A DNA stretch of 60,000 bases from Bolinopsis microptera (GCF_026151205.1 NC_087080.1:631812-691811), one strand, 5' to 3'; positions 1-12,900 are shown, counted from the first letter of the stretch. Numbers and translations are program-made. The notes: generated from the sequence alone by a model not told the origin.

Positions 1-163
1 TGGAAATCGGTCACCAGATTTTTTGTTCAATTTGGATGAAACTCAATATACATATTAAGTTGTATATATAATAGTTTCATAGTGTGACAAATTTTACCTC
101 ATCGTGCCATTTAATAGGGCCACTAATATTTACCAATATTCTCAAACTTTAATGAACGTGTCC
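1..163 (-). repeat. End of a dispersed TIR transposon, cut by the window edge
   Basis: The stretch ending at 163 contains a terminal motif reading towards GAACGTGTCC. It matches, with a few changes, the two inverted ends of the element at 4808-7775. A GTGTGACAAA block near 80 also matches that element's subterminal repeats. This is therefore one end of another copy whose other end lies outside the window. No coding frame is supported. Confidence 0.5.
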
Positions 164-790
164 ATATACAAAAGTCGAAAGTCAGTGTACATACGTTGGG
201 TCTTATACCACCGCCGTGTTTTATATTTGAGACTTGTAACTTTGCAGATGGTATACTGTAACTACTCATTCGAGCATTCCGTCGCCAGAATTTGAAAATT
301 CGATTTTTAGGGGTCACACCCAATCAACATTGAATTACTTATACTCGTGTTTGTGAACATGTTAGAAACTCCATTGTAACATATTGCTATAGGTCACGAA
401 ATCAGTAAAATGGATGTAAAATGACGAAGTTATCTCGTTAGCACAATTGATTGGGTCATGTGATAGCTTGCAACAAGCTTGTAGCAAGCTAAGCTTCCTA
501 CGACATCGTACTTGGGCTCTCTGATCACACTTAATGGATATACGTGTTATGCTTCATATCTCTGTCATCTGAGAAGCCAGAACTTTCATTTTTTTCAGGA
601 CAAATATATATTTAATGACCGAACACGATTCAATACAATCCGATTATTAAATATATCAAATAATTGCAAAAATTAATCTTCATTCGAAAAAAATGAATAT
701 GAATATTCGTTGATTCGATATATTCCTCGAATGACTCCCAATGACTGACTATATCAGGGCGAATCCCCTTAATTTCGCCATCCATATTGC
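164..790. other. AT-rich intergenic DNA
   Basis: I see no gene, RNA or transposon end here. A short direct repeat built on CAAGCT lies near 470-495. The small open frames have no recognisable content. Confidence 0.4.
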
Positions 791-796
791 AGTCAA

Positions 797-947
797 GCAG
801 GGACAAAAGGATTTCGCGATTATTTTGGCCAAAAATCGCGGTACCGCGAAATTTAACAGGCTATACATTAAACTATACATAAAATTTGTCGCGGAGAATG
901 GGAAATTTCGCGATTTCGTACATGCCGCGAAATCCTTTTGTCCCTGC
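797..947. mobile_element. 151-bp MITE with 22-bp perfect TIRs
   Basis: The ends 797-818 and 926-947 are perfect inverted repeats starting GCAGGGACAAAAGG. The element is flanked by the direct repeat AGTCAA (791-796 and 948-953), a 6-bp target duplication. The interior is rich in TTTCGCG and its complement and has no coding capacity. The open frame across it is incidental. The superfamily is not assignable from the ends alone. Confidence 0.8.
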
Positions 948-1257
948 AGTCAAGGGATGATGGAAAAGTACGCCTCATAGTGAGTAATTTCAACATGCAG
1001 TTCATGGATTCTTAATAGATTGAGAAAAGTTGTTTTTTATGTGAAAGTGAAGATTAGAATTATAAAAGTGAGATTTAAAAAAAAGAAAGTGAAAAGTGCT
1101 GACCTGAGCTAACTCGTCTGAACAGATGTCTGCAATAGAACAATATTCCGCTATATCCGCTACAAATGGGTACTTACTCTCCTGTCAAGGTTCAGTTCAG
1201 AGTTACGTAGTTACAACTGCTAGATACACTACTACTAAGCTAGATGCGCTACTACTA

Positions 1258-1357
1258 NNNNNNNNNNNNNNNNNNNNNNNNNNNNNNNNNNNNNNNNNNN
1301 NNNNNNNNNNNNNNNNNNNNNNNNNNNNNNNNNNNNNNNNNNNNNNNNNNNNNNNNN
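1258..1357. other. Assembly gap, 100 N
   Basis: Exactly 100 undetermined bases, the usual placeholder for a gap of unknown size. The flanks contain short CTACTA repeats, which may explain the break. Confidence 0.99.
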
Positions 1358-2004
1358 GACCATCATACTCATGTTCTTTTGAGCGTCGTCCTCAAACCTT
1401 CACTGAGGGAATGAAAAATAAATTACTAAGTCTGTGAAAATGAGATATGTTCAACTTCCATTATCAAATAACCAAGGATACGAAGTAAATTCTTTACAAA
1501 TTCGATTAATCTTTAATTACTGATAAAGAAGAAAGAGAGCTTTTTAAATTTAAGTAAAAATTATTTGGTTCAAACAAGGAAGAGTCGTTAAATAATGATT
1601 AATGAATACCTTATGTTTTGGGATATAACTGCCTTGTTTTTGCACTCAAGACTGACGACGATTTAACCCAGGAAACTTCTCATCGAAAATAGATCGTCAT
1701 CGGTAATTTAAGATCCTTTCCTGAAATATAAGCTTGCGTTTAACATATGTAAAGAGGATGGCTCAATGTTTGCCGTTTGGGCTTTTTTGTTTAGAATACA
1801 AAACTGATTGCGATATTAATTGCTCTAATGACCGACTTATGAGGCACCCTTGTACATTTATGGTTCTGTGGACCATGATTACATTATTTATCATCTACAT
1901 TTGAACATTTGAACATTTGACCCGGCTCGTGTGCATATTTCGGTCTAGAATCTTAAAAGACTAAATTAATTGTTGTTAGGCACTATATTATTAAAATGGC
2001 ACTT
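1358..2004. other. Intergenic DNA without recognisable features
   Basis: I see no supported exon, RNA gene or transposon terminus in this AT-rich stretch. Confidence 0.4.
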
Positions 2005-2006
2005 TA

Positions 2007-3535
2007 CGGGTGTACGGCTGTCAGAATGATGCAGCTGTCAGGATGAAGTTTTTATCAAAGATCAAATTACTTTGTTAGAAACTTGATTTTGGGCATATTA
2101 AACAGGTTTGCATATACTAAAAACACAAATAAACACTTCCATCACTGAAAGAAAGGCTAAAAATGATTTATTACTGAAATATTTGGAAATACACTTTCAA
2201 ATTTTGACATTGCATAAATATGAGGCAGTTTTGTGATCTTGTTGTTTAAGTTATCCCTATAAGAGTTAAGACTTGGTACTGGTGTATCAAACAACTCTAA
2301 AAGAATGCATTCATACCCTAAAAAACCCTCAATAAACATGTGTTAACAAATTAAAACAGAAAATTCAAACGGCTGTCAGAATGATGTAATGGCGGCTGTC
2401 AGAATGATGATATTCTGCATTAAAAAAATGTTGATCAAAAACATCAAAAACAACCGATACATAAAACGAATGTGTTTATTTGTGTTTTTAGTATATGCAA
2501 ACCTGTTTAATATGCCCAAAATCAAGTTTCTAACAAAGTAATTTGATCTTTGATAAAAACTTCATTCTGACAGCCGCATCATTCTAACACCCGTACACCC
2601 GTAGATAGTCAGTATATTTATAACACATTGCACAACTTTTCAAACAGTAAAACATCCATTTAACAAAGCTGGGAAGAATTGCAACTACACTAACTGAACA
2701 ATCCATGGTTATTGGTTACAAGCTCTCTCTCATAACTGCTTGAACTTCAAGCAGTTATATGAGAGAGAGCTTGTAAAGTTGTAACCATGGATTGTTCTTC
2801 AAGTTGAAGTTGACAATAACATGCAATAAATATAATTGGGGGCCTAGTGCAGTAATTGGGGGCCAGCATTGGAAAGTTGTAGTGTGTAAAAGGTCATACT
2901 TGTCAATTAGTTCATACACACAGCTAACATAGCCCCTAGAAATACCTCACAGCCCAATATATAAAATTTAAAAGTGTACTATTCAATACGGCTGTCAGAA
3001 TGAAGGTTTTCTAAATTGCGTTTATTGACTTATACCAAAATGCCAGGAATGTTTGATTTGGGTAGAATAACGCTGCAGATATGTGTTAATAATGATAGAG
3101 GGTCTAAAAAGATTCCTAGAGCCATGATGGAAAAATGGGGACAAGTTTGTTTTGGAAAACTTCATTCTGACAGCCGCAGTCTTCCTTCTATGTTGTATAA
3201 TTCCCCAAGAATAGTGATTTAGTTGACAACAGAGGTGATATGGTATTGGTGTATAATTTACCTAACTGCCTGCAAGTCTAATAAACCAAAAAGTTTTTTT
3301 TTGTAATGTAGGCCTCAAAATACAAAACTTCATTCTGACAGCCGTAGTCTTAAAAGGGGTATATTTCATGCCGATTTTTCCCCCTTTTACTGGCAAATTT
3401 AAACAATTCCAAACCCCGGGAAGAAAACTTTCCCTAGTTTTTAGGTGTTTTGTGAAGTTTCTGGTTTAAAACAGCTGTTTTTAAAGATTTTGTGGCTTTT
3501 ATAAAAACACCATCATTCTGACAGCTTTACACCCG
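2007..3535. mobile_element. Non-autonomous TIR element with CTGTCAGAATGA subterminal repeats
   Basis: The left end (CGGGTGTACGGCTGTCAGAA) and the right end near 3510-3535 (complement of a CTGTCAGAATGATG block followed by ACACCCG) are inverted repeats flanked by TA on both sides (2005-2006 and 3536-3537). The motif CTGTCAGAATGA recurs in both orientations near 2018, 2372, 2394, 2568, 2988, 3165, 3330 and 3515. A nested pair of long arms (about 2007-2140 and 2465-2601) forms an inner fold-back unit. No transposase frame is present. The TA duplication fits several DNA transposon superfamilies, including Tc1/mariner. Confidence 0.6.
2695..2798. repeat. Imperfect hairpin, about 50-bp arms
   Basis: The left arm (about 2695-2748) and right arm (about 2749-2798) are near-perfect reverse complements with almost no loop. 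They are bounded by GAACAATCCATGG and its complement and contain an (AG)n stretch. It lies inside the TIR element at 2007-3535. Confidence 0.75.
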
Positions 3536-4803
3536 TATGGCCCAATTAAAATTTATTGGAGCAAACTTTAAAACTGCTCCTATTTTGAAGAACCCTATGT
3601 TGGAAAGGATAATATACTCAAGTTCTAAAAAACAAATAGTGTAAACACAACGATACTATCTAATCTTGGGGGGGGGGGGGGCAATCTTTATCCCGAGAAA
3701 CGGGATATTCTGCGCCAATTTCCTCTGTCAATATTAATACTCAGGTGAACTGAACACAGTTGACCAACTTAACTGTTCGAATAAGTCTGACATCTATTTT
3801 CCCTGCCTAACCAACCCACCTTACCTAATATTAACAACACTGATCCATCTTAGTATCCGGTCAGTTTTTGGACTGGTTTATTAGCCTGTCAATGTTTACG
3901 AATATAATAATTTTATTCTCATGCCACTTAGTTGATAGTTCCGGTTTTGTGTCAAGTGAATTAGGGACAATTCACATATTACGCTATCACTTTTTCGCCA
4001 ATTTTTACATCGCCTCCCCCCCCCCCATCCTCACTCCGTTATCAATTTTACACATAGCTATTTTGTCAGAATTAAGCTAGCGTAATGTTAATCGTTTGAA
4101 CCTCCAGCCCTGCCCCATCGGCTGATTACGTAATCAGCGTAATGTGTGTCATTGGCCTCTGTTATTAGTTATACGTAAAGAACGCCCGGGAGCGCGGACA
4201 AATATTAAAATAAGTGCTGAAATTAGAGTAGTTTATATAACACTATCGGAAAAATTTGATTTTGACTTTGTGCCGTGTGCGTGACTCTAATATCAGTGAT
4301 ATGATATGATATGAGACCAAGTCACGTTTGTGGCGTGACTATAGCGCTGGAGAGCCGCGCACACGTGCCAGTTAGCCAGTTATACAAAATCTGAATCTTA
4401 ATATTAACGCTAAATCTAAATACAGTGGAATGTAAAGATGTGTGTGGTGTGTACAGAACTGAGTGTAGGAACTATATAAAGTGTCCACTCCCACTAAATC
4501 ACTCCACCAAATTGTAGGACAATTCTTTAGAAAAGGCTCTGAGGGTGTGAGAGTAGGTATTTATTGTGTATTTTTGGACACTGATTCCGAATCACCCCCC
4601 ATGACGTAGGGTAGAAATTCTTCCCTAGAAAGTTATGGGCAAAAACTGTTTTGGTCACGTGACAGGCTAGTAGTTAGCAATTCGATTGTTTAGGGCTCGG
4701 GTTTGGGTAGAGTTGTGGTTGGGGCTATGGATTTATTGGATAGCTTCGGGGTTATGGTTAGGGTTATATTAGGGCTGGGTTATATTAGGGTTAGGATAAG
4801 GGT
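3536..4803. other. Intergenic DNA with G and C homopolymers
   Basis: Contains a G run near 3668-3681 and a C run near 4015-4026. GGGTTA-like imperfect repeats occur near 4690-4800. No gene is supported. Confidence 0.4.
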
Positions 4804-5966
4804 TTATGGACACGTTCATTTGAGTTTGAGGATATTGGTAAATATAAGTGATAATCGTCTCATCCTCTAGGCTAACTTTGTTACGATATCTTAATCAGGT
4901 GATAAGATATCGCTTAAATACGGCCGGCACGGAAATGGTTACATTGTCACACTATAAACTAATAAACATGTGACGGAGAAAATATGGACCCCTTGCTGCC
5001 GTTTTCGACCAAATTTTTGAGTGTCCAGTTGATTGGATGGGTACATATGACCATTACCTACATATTTGACGACTTTTTTCGTTAGATGGTGAACTCAGGT
5101 TTACTCTGTCACACATTTAAGAAAATATGTGAAGAATGTTTAGGGCACCTTGATAACAATGCTGAGTATAGTGTAGGTTTATTTGATGGCCTGGAAGTGC
5201 TAGGAATTGTTATCATATCATATAGTCGTAAGGAATTAAAACACAGAAGGCACAAACAAGTTTACTTTGTCACATAATCTTGATGATATCTGAACATGTG
5301 TGAAATTGGACAACTAATGATATACCAGCTTAAACCCCTTATATTACGTACTATGGATCAAATAAAACTGCTAGTACCATGCACCAGTCACATAAATCAT
5401 TATCGGGTGGTAATATGTTAACAGTGTCACAATTAAACTACCGCAACATGGTCAGAAATAGGGTAATTTCGTCACAAACAAATTGTTATAACTCTGTTAA
5501 CTCCTTGCTGACAAAATAAATAGTTAATAGACATTTTTTTGATGATAAAGTTACATAGTATGTATATTAGTATTCTTATAGAGGTATAGTTCTTCAAAAT
5601 AGGGGCAAGACATGTTTACTTTGTCACATCAGTTATTATAAGAGTTAGGTAATCGTCATCACATTAACATGTATTCTTTTGTAGTTTGGATTGATTTATA
5701 TAGTTAATAAAGCAGCCCATGCTAATTTTCACACACTATCTTGAAATTGTTGGGGCAGGAAAAGTTAATTTTGTCACATTTTTAGTGACTTTGACAAATT
5801 TAACCTAAAATTGTTAAACTTGAGCTCTGGTGTTCTGGACAATATTTTACCATTTAAAAAAATAACCTTTTAGCTTGTGTGTTGATAACAGTTGCTCTCT
5901 TATCAGTAAAATCGTTTAATTACACTGCGCTCACCGTGTAGCTTTGTAATACAAGTTAAGTACATC

Positions 5967-6845
5967 ATGGACGATATGGAATTATTAGAACGTTTGTCAG
6001 CTCGCTCTGTGTATGTGACTGAATCGCATCAGGACTTCCACATTTGGATTACAGAACTTGAAAAAGCCTCAAACTGTGATGAATCAGGGTTCTCAGCAGA
6101 AAAATTTGAAAAACCAGGAAAACCGACTAAGAAAGTTATGTCAAAGTTATTGTACAGTGTGTACAGAGATATGAAACAATTTGTGAGAGAAGCTGTCAAA
6201 ATGAAAGAAGATGTGGAGGATTTGAAGAGCTCTCTTATTCGGTCACAAAATTCGGTGATTAAACTGCAGAGTGAACTTCTTGAGGGCAAATCAAAGCAGT
6301 TGGAATATGTTCAGACCACCGTAAAATCTGCCGTTCAGGAAAGTGTACAAGCTGAGATCAGGTCATACAGTAAAGCTGTTTCGAAGGTCCCGCCGGAAAC
6401 TGCACTGACAGAACAGAGCTTGAAAAAGGTAGTTCAGAGTGCTGTATCGAAAGAGGACCGCAGTAGGAATTTTGTCGTGTTTGGTTTAATGGAGACAGAT
6501 GATGAGAAACTAACCGATAAAGTAGACGAACCGTTTGAACAAATCGAAGTAAAACCACGCTATGAAGCTGTCAGGATTGGAAGGAGATTAGCCGACAAGA
6601 CCAGACCTGTCAAAATATCGGTCTTAAATACCAACAATGTCCACGAGATACTATTGAAATCAAAGAAACTGAAACTGAGTCAGCACCACAAAACAGTTTT
6701 CATTTCTCCGGATCGGTCACCTGAGGAGCAAACCAAACACCATCTGCTGGTATTGGAAATGAAGCAGAAGGCGAAGGACGATTTGAATAGACGCTATTAT
6801 ATCAGAAGTGGTATTATTTGTTGTGAGGACAAGATCCTAGACTAA
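5967..6845 (+). CDS. LINE ORF1-like protein (292 aa)
   Basis: A single uninterrupted frame beginning ATGGACGATATG. It encodes a charged N-terminal region, a predicted coiled coil at about residues 60-115 (rich in K, E and Q with heptad-like leucines), and a C-terminal part starting near residue 160 with RNFVVFGLMET and later RIGRR. This arrangement (coiled coil, then RRM-like and C-terminal nucleic-acid-binding domain) is typical of ORF1 proteins of non-LTR retrotransposons, which coat the element RNA. No reverse transcriptase frame follows. About 50 bp after the stop begins a LINE 3' tail. It could instead be a domesticated ORF1 copy, but the adjacent tail argues for a retrotransposed unit. 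Confidence 0.7.
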   Translation: MDDMELLERLSARSVYVTESHQDFHIWITELEKASNCDESGFSAEKFEKPGKPTKKVMSKLLYSVYRDMKQFVREAVKMKEDVEDLKSSLIRSQNSVIKLQSELLEGKSKQLEYVQTTVKSAVQESVQAEIRSYSKAVSKVPPETALTEQSLKKVVQSAVSKEDRSRNFVVFGLMETDDEKLTDKVDEPFEQIEVKPRYEAVRIGRRLADKTRPVKISVLNTNNVHEILLKSKKLKLSQHHKTVFISPDRSPEEQTKHHLLVLEMKQKAKDDLNRRYYIRSGIICCEDKILD

Positions 6846-6894
6846 TTTAAATTATTTACGACATTGTCATATTCATTTTCACGCTAGTCTTTCT

Positions 6895-7003
6895 CACTCA
6901 CCCTTTAGAGCCGCTCTGACATGGTTAGTAACTGGCACTTGTGCCGGCTGCTAACCATATGGGCGGGATATAAGCACATTATTTCATTTCATTTCATTTC
7001 AAG
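6895..7003 (+). mobile_element. LINE 3' end with (ATTTC)n tail
   Basis: A block of about 100 bp ends in (ATTTC)n. It includes ACATGGTTAGTAACTGGCAC and GCTAACCATATGGGCGG. The same block occurs on the minus strand at about 57035-57140, also ending in GAAATGAAAT. This marks the 3' terminus of one LINE family, here joined directly to an ORF1 frame. Confidence 0.7.
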
Positions 7004-7775
7004 AATGTTAAATTCTTATAGAGTTATAGATCTTCAAAATAGGGGCAAGACATGTTTACTTTGTCACATAAGTTATTATAAGAGTTACGTATTATATGAG
7101 ACTATTTCATTCTATAATCATTGTTTTTAACCTACTTACGATTTCGTATCATTTTTTGTGACAATGTAAACATCAACTGATCTTAACTTGCATCAACTAC
7201 ATTGTCATCATATAAAGTTTTCCAGCCTTTCGAACCGAAATAAAATTTAAAATACCATATATTGTGACCGAATTAACCTCATTTCCTAACAACCAAGTGC
7301 CTGTATTAGCTAACTATTCAAAACAATATATTTTAGGGCTATGATCGGTAGAGCAACCATCAAATAATAATGAGTTGAAAGGGTTTTTGAGGACACCTCA
7401 CAGTAGAATAGAGGTATGGTATTTTGAGTGTGACAAAGTTACCCAAATATTGCCTTGTAACCGTTCGATCCGTGCCCTTTAACCAATGTTGTATCATAAT
7501 TGTTAGATTGACCTAATCTATTATATTTCAGACCAAGGAATAATAATTAGACAACTGCAGTTAACTATGTCACACAAAATGTGACATTTGAAACATTATA
7601 GTGCCTAACAACAGTAGATTTTCTTTCTGAGCAGTGTATATGGGAGTAACGGTTACGTGGCTTATGTTCAGAACTTCTGAACGTGCTAGGTTAATAGATT
7701 CAAAATTAAGCCACTATCCTCGAAAACGCTCTTATTTTTGTTTACCAATATCCTCAAACTTCAATGAACGTGTCC

Positions 7776-8935
7776 TTATGTAAAACCGTTTTGTTCGTCT
7801 GCAAAACCATAAAAACCAAAGTCACGTGATAATTTTTTGGCGAGCGAATTAATTAGAGCCGTAAGTGTCATCTAAGAATAAATGCTATGATTCCGTTTTA
7901 TTAATATTAGTACAACATTATTATATTACAGTATCTGGCAACTAGCCTGGTTGTCCCCAGGTAAGTTGATCTCACCAAGAATGTACTCACCAAGGTAATT
8001 TTATCTCACCAATAACTTCAGCAACTTTGTTTTCTAACTCCTCCTCATCGGATTTACTTGTTCCATGATACATAACGACCCTCCTGCTTCTATACTGCTT
8101 TCCTCTGCTTAACTACTCTCTCAGCTCTCTACGGCCATCTGTAAATGAGGGGCTGCAAAAAGGTTAAAAATGTAGCATACAGTCTCCAGCCAATCAGAGT
8201 GAATCAGACGGTTTTTTCTTTCCAAACTGATCGTTCAGGTTAGACGATACGAAATCTCAGTGGCCCTTAACTATATGTCCCAAGTTGTAGATATATTTCA
8301 TTAAAAACATTGTTTGTGGCTCTCACTGAACTAGCTGATCTGCAAATTGAATAGCAAACTTAATATTGTAAAAGGGAATATTTTACCTTGGGCGAGCTCT
8401 TCACAGTTGACAAAAAGAAGAGTCTCGACGAGGAAGCTGGGGGAGACAGACCTTAGCTAAAATAGGGAAAGGGTTAAACAGAGTTTTGAAAAAATTAAAC
8501 ACGAAACAAGCAGAACTAATAACAACATGATGAACCATAATAAGAGTAATACACCACGTGACCAATTGCCATGGTTACGTGCAATTTGAAGAACACTAAC
8601 AGTTACGATACATACTGACATAATTACATAAATATAGCCGAAATGACAGACAAGTAGTTATTTTAGCGAAGGTAATGATAGGTAACTAACCTGATCACAA
8701 TGATATCATTTAGTACCTACTTATATTTGCGATAGTATCATACTCATGCAGATAATTTTTAGATCCGAGAAACTGTTTTTAAAATTTCGTCTATCACTAG
8801 CAGGGTTATACCAATGAGCTCTAAAGTCAGAGCCCAAGTGCAGTAACACGCCAACTTGAACTAAGACATTTTGAAATAAAGAGAAGTTGTCCGTGAGGTG
8901 CCGCAACTTTATTTTGAGGTGTGCTACGAATAGAC
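7776..8935. other. Intergenic DNA
   Basis: I see no supported gene. A short imperfect repeat of TCTCACCAA units lies near 7965-8025. Confidence 0.4.
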
Positions 8936-8940
8936 ATGTT

Positions 8941-9243
8941 TGTTAATATGTGTTCACAGGACTTGTTTACAAGAGAAACTCGCTGGGTTGGTAATAGAAA
9001 CAGAACCTGTAATAAATAGGATTTATTACACCAATAATATAAACATTCAATGTTCCAATTATCCATTGTAAATATATAATAGTCTATAGATCATTGTAAA
9101 TATATAGTTTAAAGGAATACGTACCGGTTGATACTCTACAATAACATAAATCTTCTTTCTACAAACTTAATCTTCTTTCTACAAACTTCAACCGGTTCTC
9201 ATACTATGAATATATAATGATTAGTATTCTGCTAAGTCTAATA
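8941..9243 (-). repeat. Copia 3' LTR
   Basis: This 303-bp repeat is identical by eye to 13547-13849. It contains a duplicated AATCTTCTTTCTACAAACTT and an internal inverted ACCGGTTGA/TCAACCGGT pair. It starts TGTTAATATG on the plus strand. Confidence 0.9.
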
Positions 9244-9958
9244 TTCCCCCCTATTTAAAAACTTTTGAAAATAGCTCGAAGCTCTTTAAAAACACTTAAA
9301 AACACTTGACACGTAGTCATCCTAAATTCTACAAATTGCTTAAAAGAACGCGCGTGCGCGGTAAAAATATTTCAACTTTTCACAATCCAATATTAGAAAA
9401 TTGCTAGTCGTTAGTTACTTCAAACAAAGAAAATGTCCCAATCTCTCAGACAGAAAATTTTGACTGCCATACACGTAGCAAACGTGTGATTAACAATATC
9501 TACTGGTAAATTCCCAGTAAATAACCAATCTTTTCACCTCTTTCATATCGTAACTAAATATAATCTGTCACAACTCATGTCACAGTCTCAGTGTAACACT
9601 CTATACGAACATTACTACTGTCACATAAACCACACTAGTACCATGAACTGTGAAACTACTTGTACTGACATGTACTAACATACTAATTCGAATGAATGTC
9701 ATTGTGAAATGTTAGGGTAGAAATGGTGATTTTGCAACATTATTCTAATCGAAATTATATACGGTAAGGTAAACTATACTCGTAATATGAGTAATATAAG
9801 GTAAGTAGGCTACTCAAAACGTGTAATCACGTAATAAAATCATATTCAATACGTGTAATCACCAAAATATACGTTATTCAAAACGTGTAGTCAGGGAAAA
9901 AAGTAACTAACAAGTTAAAAAACGCTAAAAAAATAATAAATTATTCAAACAAACATAG

Positions 9959-12900
9959 TTAATCTCTCTCCAGAAACTCTCCTCTCTCGATCACAGTGCA
10001 CAACTGCTCGCAGTTTGCATCTTTCTTTGTTAAACAATCTGCCAACATGATGTCAGTAGGTATCCATGTTAATGACTTCAGTGTCTTGTTGGAGAGTGCT
10101 TGTTGAAGTTCTGCTAGGTCGAGTCTCAGTCTCTTTTCTTCACACTGCTTCGATGTATGAACGTGATCATGTAACTGTTTAGAATCAGCGAAACCTTTGA
10201 TTGGTATGACTTCACTCTTCGGATCTCCGTACAGTATCTCTGACAGTATTTGTCGGACATAGATTGCAGCTCCCATGGCATCTATGCAAGCTAGAGTTTC
10301 GGCTCCAAACGCCGAGTGCACGACACGTTTTATCTTCCTAGAACTCCAGTCGATTAAGTTAGCCGTTTTTCCGTTAGTTAGAAAAACAAGGTAACCTCTC
10401 CCACTCTGTGTCTGTCTTCCGTTCTCTGTGAACGTGTTTCCAACACTAGCATCAGTGTAGAATGTGATCGAAATGTTGTCTCTCTGCAGATCCAAGCCTT
10501 TGAAACACAGTGATTTTGGTCCTCCTGCGATCTTCTTAGTAACTTTGTTCAACACCTTCACATGCTTGACACAAGCATTACTGCTGTACGTAGACAGCTC
10601 CAGTGTATCAAAGCTCAAATCTGGACGGGATTGGCCACTAAGCCACAACATTCTCCCGAGTTGTTTCTGGTACACTTTCTTTTCTTCTTCTGTCAGCTTT
10701 GACTCTGGGGGTTTCTTCTGTTCCGGTTTCTTTAACCTCCACATCACACCCTGCTTCCTGATATCGGCAGGTGGTTTCAAATACACCTCACGAGTCATTT
10801 CATCCGATTCTTCGTCTTCTATCTCCAAGTTATACTCATTCTTGTACTGACCAGTCGATTTTCCTGCACGACTTGTCACGAGTCCTTTTTTCCAGTCTTC
10901 GGTTTCTTGGCCTCTAAATCTCACTATATCATCCTTCTTGAGATTGAGAGCTCCATTCTTCACCGGCTCTACATTGGTCCAGTCCTCTTCAATCTTCACT
11001 GGCTCTTTACTTTTCCAGTTCCCTTCAATCTTCACTGGCTCTTTTGTACCTTCAGACTCCTCACAGTTGCTCACAACTGGTTCTTCTGTTCCTTCAGATT
11101 CCTCACGGTCGCTCAATATTATCTCTCCATAAAGACGACTTCCGCTTTGTCTACGGATCCCACGTGTGACATTCCTTTGTTCCACTCCCACTTGGAGTCC
11201 TACAATCCTCCCGCTCCCGTCAGTACCACGGGTCTTTGCCTTTGTGCGGGGTTCTTTATCAACTGCAATCCCGCCAGCACGCATGCTACGAGTCTTTGTC
11301 AGCTCTTCTTTGTCATCACTTGGTTGATTCAATTCTTCAACTCTCCCGCTCCCGTCAGTACCACGGGTCTTTGCCTTTGTGCGGGGTTCTTTCTCAACTG
11401 CAATCCCGCCAGCACGCATGCTACGAGTCTTTGTCAGCTCTTCTTTGTCATCACTAGGTTGATTCAATTCTTCAACCCTCCCGCTCCCGTCAGTACCACG
11501 GGTCTTTGCCTTTGTGCGGGGTTCTTTATCAACTGCAATCCCGCCAGCACGCGTGCTACGAGTCTTTGTCAGCTCTTCTTTGTCATCACTAGGTTGATTC
11601 AATTCTTCAACCCTCCCGCTCCCGTCAGTACCACGGGTCTTTGCCTTTGTGCGGGGTTCTTTATCAACTGCAATCCCGCCAGCACGCGTGCTACAAGTCT
11701 TTGTCAGCTCTTCTTTGTCATCACTAGGTTGATTCAATTCTTCAACCCTCCCGCTCCCGTCAGTACCACGGGTCTTTGTCTTTGTGCGGGGTTCTTTATC
11801 AACCGCAATCCCGCCAGCACGCGTGCTACGAGTCTTTGTCAGTTCTTCTTTAGTGTCCTTGTCAGTGTCTTCCTCATCTTTATCATAAGGGTCTTTTCCT
11901 CCAGCTCTCATTTTATTCACTGTCATTTCCTGTTCATGTGGCGGTACAACTCTAGAATCCTCTCCTCTCCCGATTGACATCCCCATGTGTCCTGAAGCTG
12001 TGTCAAGGATTGGTTCTTCTCCGCCATGAGCATACACTTTCTTATTTCCTACATCGATGACAAACCTGTGTTCATTCATGGTTTGTTTTGACAGCAGTAA
12101 CGGAATGTCTGTGTCGACAACATGTGTTCTAATCACTATGTTCTTACCAAACATTTTCACAGGTAAGGTTACAAGCTTTCTAGCCACCACGCTTTCACCA
12201 TCTCCAAAGCGAAATGTTGCTTTACTGTTCTTTGTCTTTAACTTCCTCGCTTCTTCCCCTGTGAGTGACTCTGTGTAGACTTCTAGCCACTTTTGTCCAC
12301 ATACCGTTGCAGACGCACCTGTGTCTAGTAAACCTTTGTTTACAGTTTCTCCGATGAAGTATGTATACTGTTCGTCTCTTTCAGGTAGAACTACTTCTCT
12401 TGTCATATCAGCCAGGTATGTATACCTTTGTCTTTGACCTTCTGTCTTATAAGTATTTCTTTGACCTTCAGTCTTGTAAGTATTATGAGGGCAGTTTGCT
12501 ACACGATGGTTTGGATTTTTGCAAATATAACAACCCTGGTAGTTTTGGTTGGTTTGCTTTGTTCGGTTATCATTGCCATTACCATACTTTCTGAACTTTC
12601 CTTTCCCCCTGAACCTTCCGGTATTATAAAGAACACCCTCATCTTCACTTTCTGCAGTTTCTCCACTGGCACTGCTGCTTTGTCTACTTCTTTGATCTGT
12701 AAACATGATGCCTTGTTCTTCCTTAATAACAGTTTCTATCCGGGTAGGACTTTCAAATGGTACTTCATCTCCAAATGTCTGCTTCAACGATTGGACCATC
12801 ATTTTATAGTCTAGCTTCGTTATTGTTGCTTTTACAAGCCGTTTCTGGTCCGGGTTAAGGTTTGCTTGATTGAGGAGTTTATACGCTAACACCCCATCCT

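Larger units (their letters stand above)
4808..7775. mobile_element. 3-kb element with about 35-bp TIRs and periodic TTTGTCACA motifs
   Basis: GGACACGTTCAT at 4808 opens a stretch of about 45 bp whose reverse complement ends at 7775. The flanks carry a possible 4-bp duplication, TTAT (4804-4807 and 7776-7779). A degenerate motif like GTTTACTTTGTCACAT recurs near 4937, 5093, 5260, 5617, 5770, 7057 and 7558, and in the other orientation near 7160, 7262 and 7430. Spacing in the left part is about 150-165 bp. No transposase frame is visible. The ORF1-only LINE at 5967-7003 lies inside. Another end of the same family is at 1-163. Confidence 0.55.

Noticed and set aside
10907-11977. 356-codon plus-strand frame with Cys-rich repeats
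   Set aside because: It is the antisense of the five coding repeats of the copia ORF. The minus frame has recognisable Gag, protease and RNase H.
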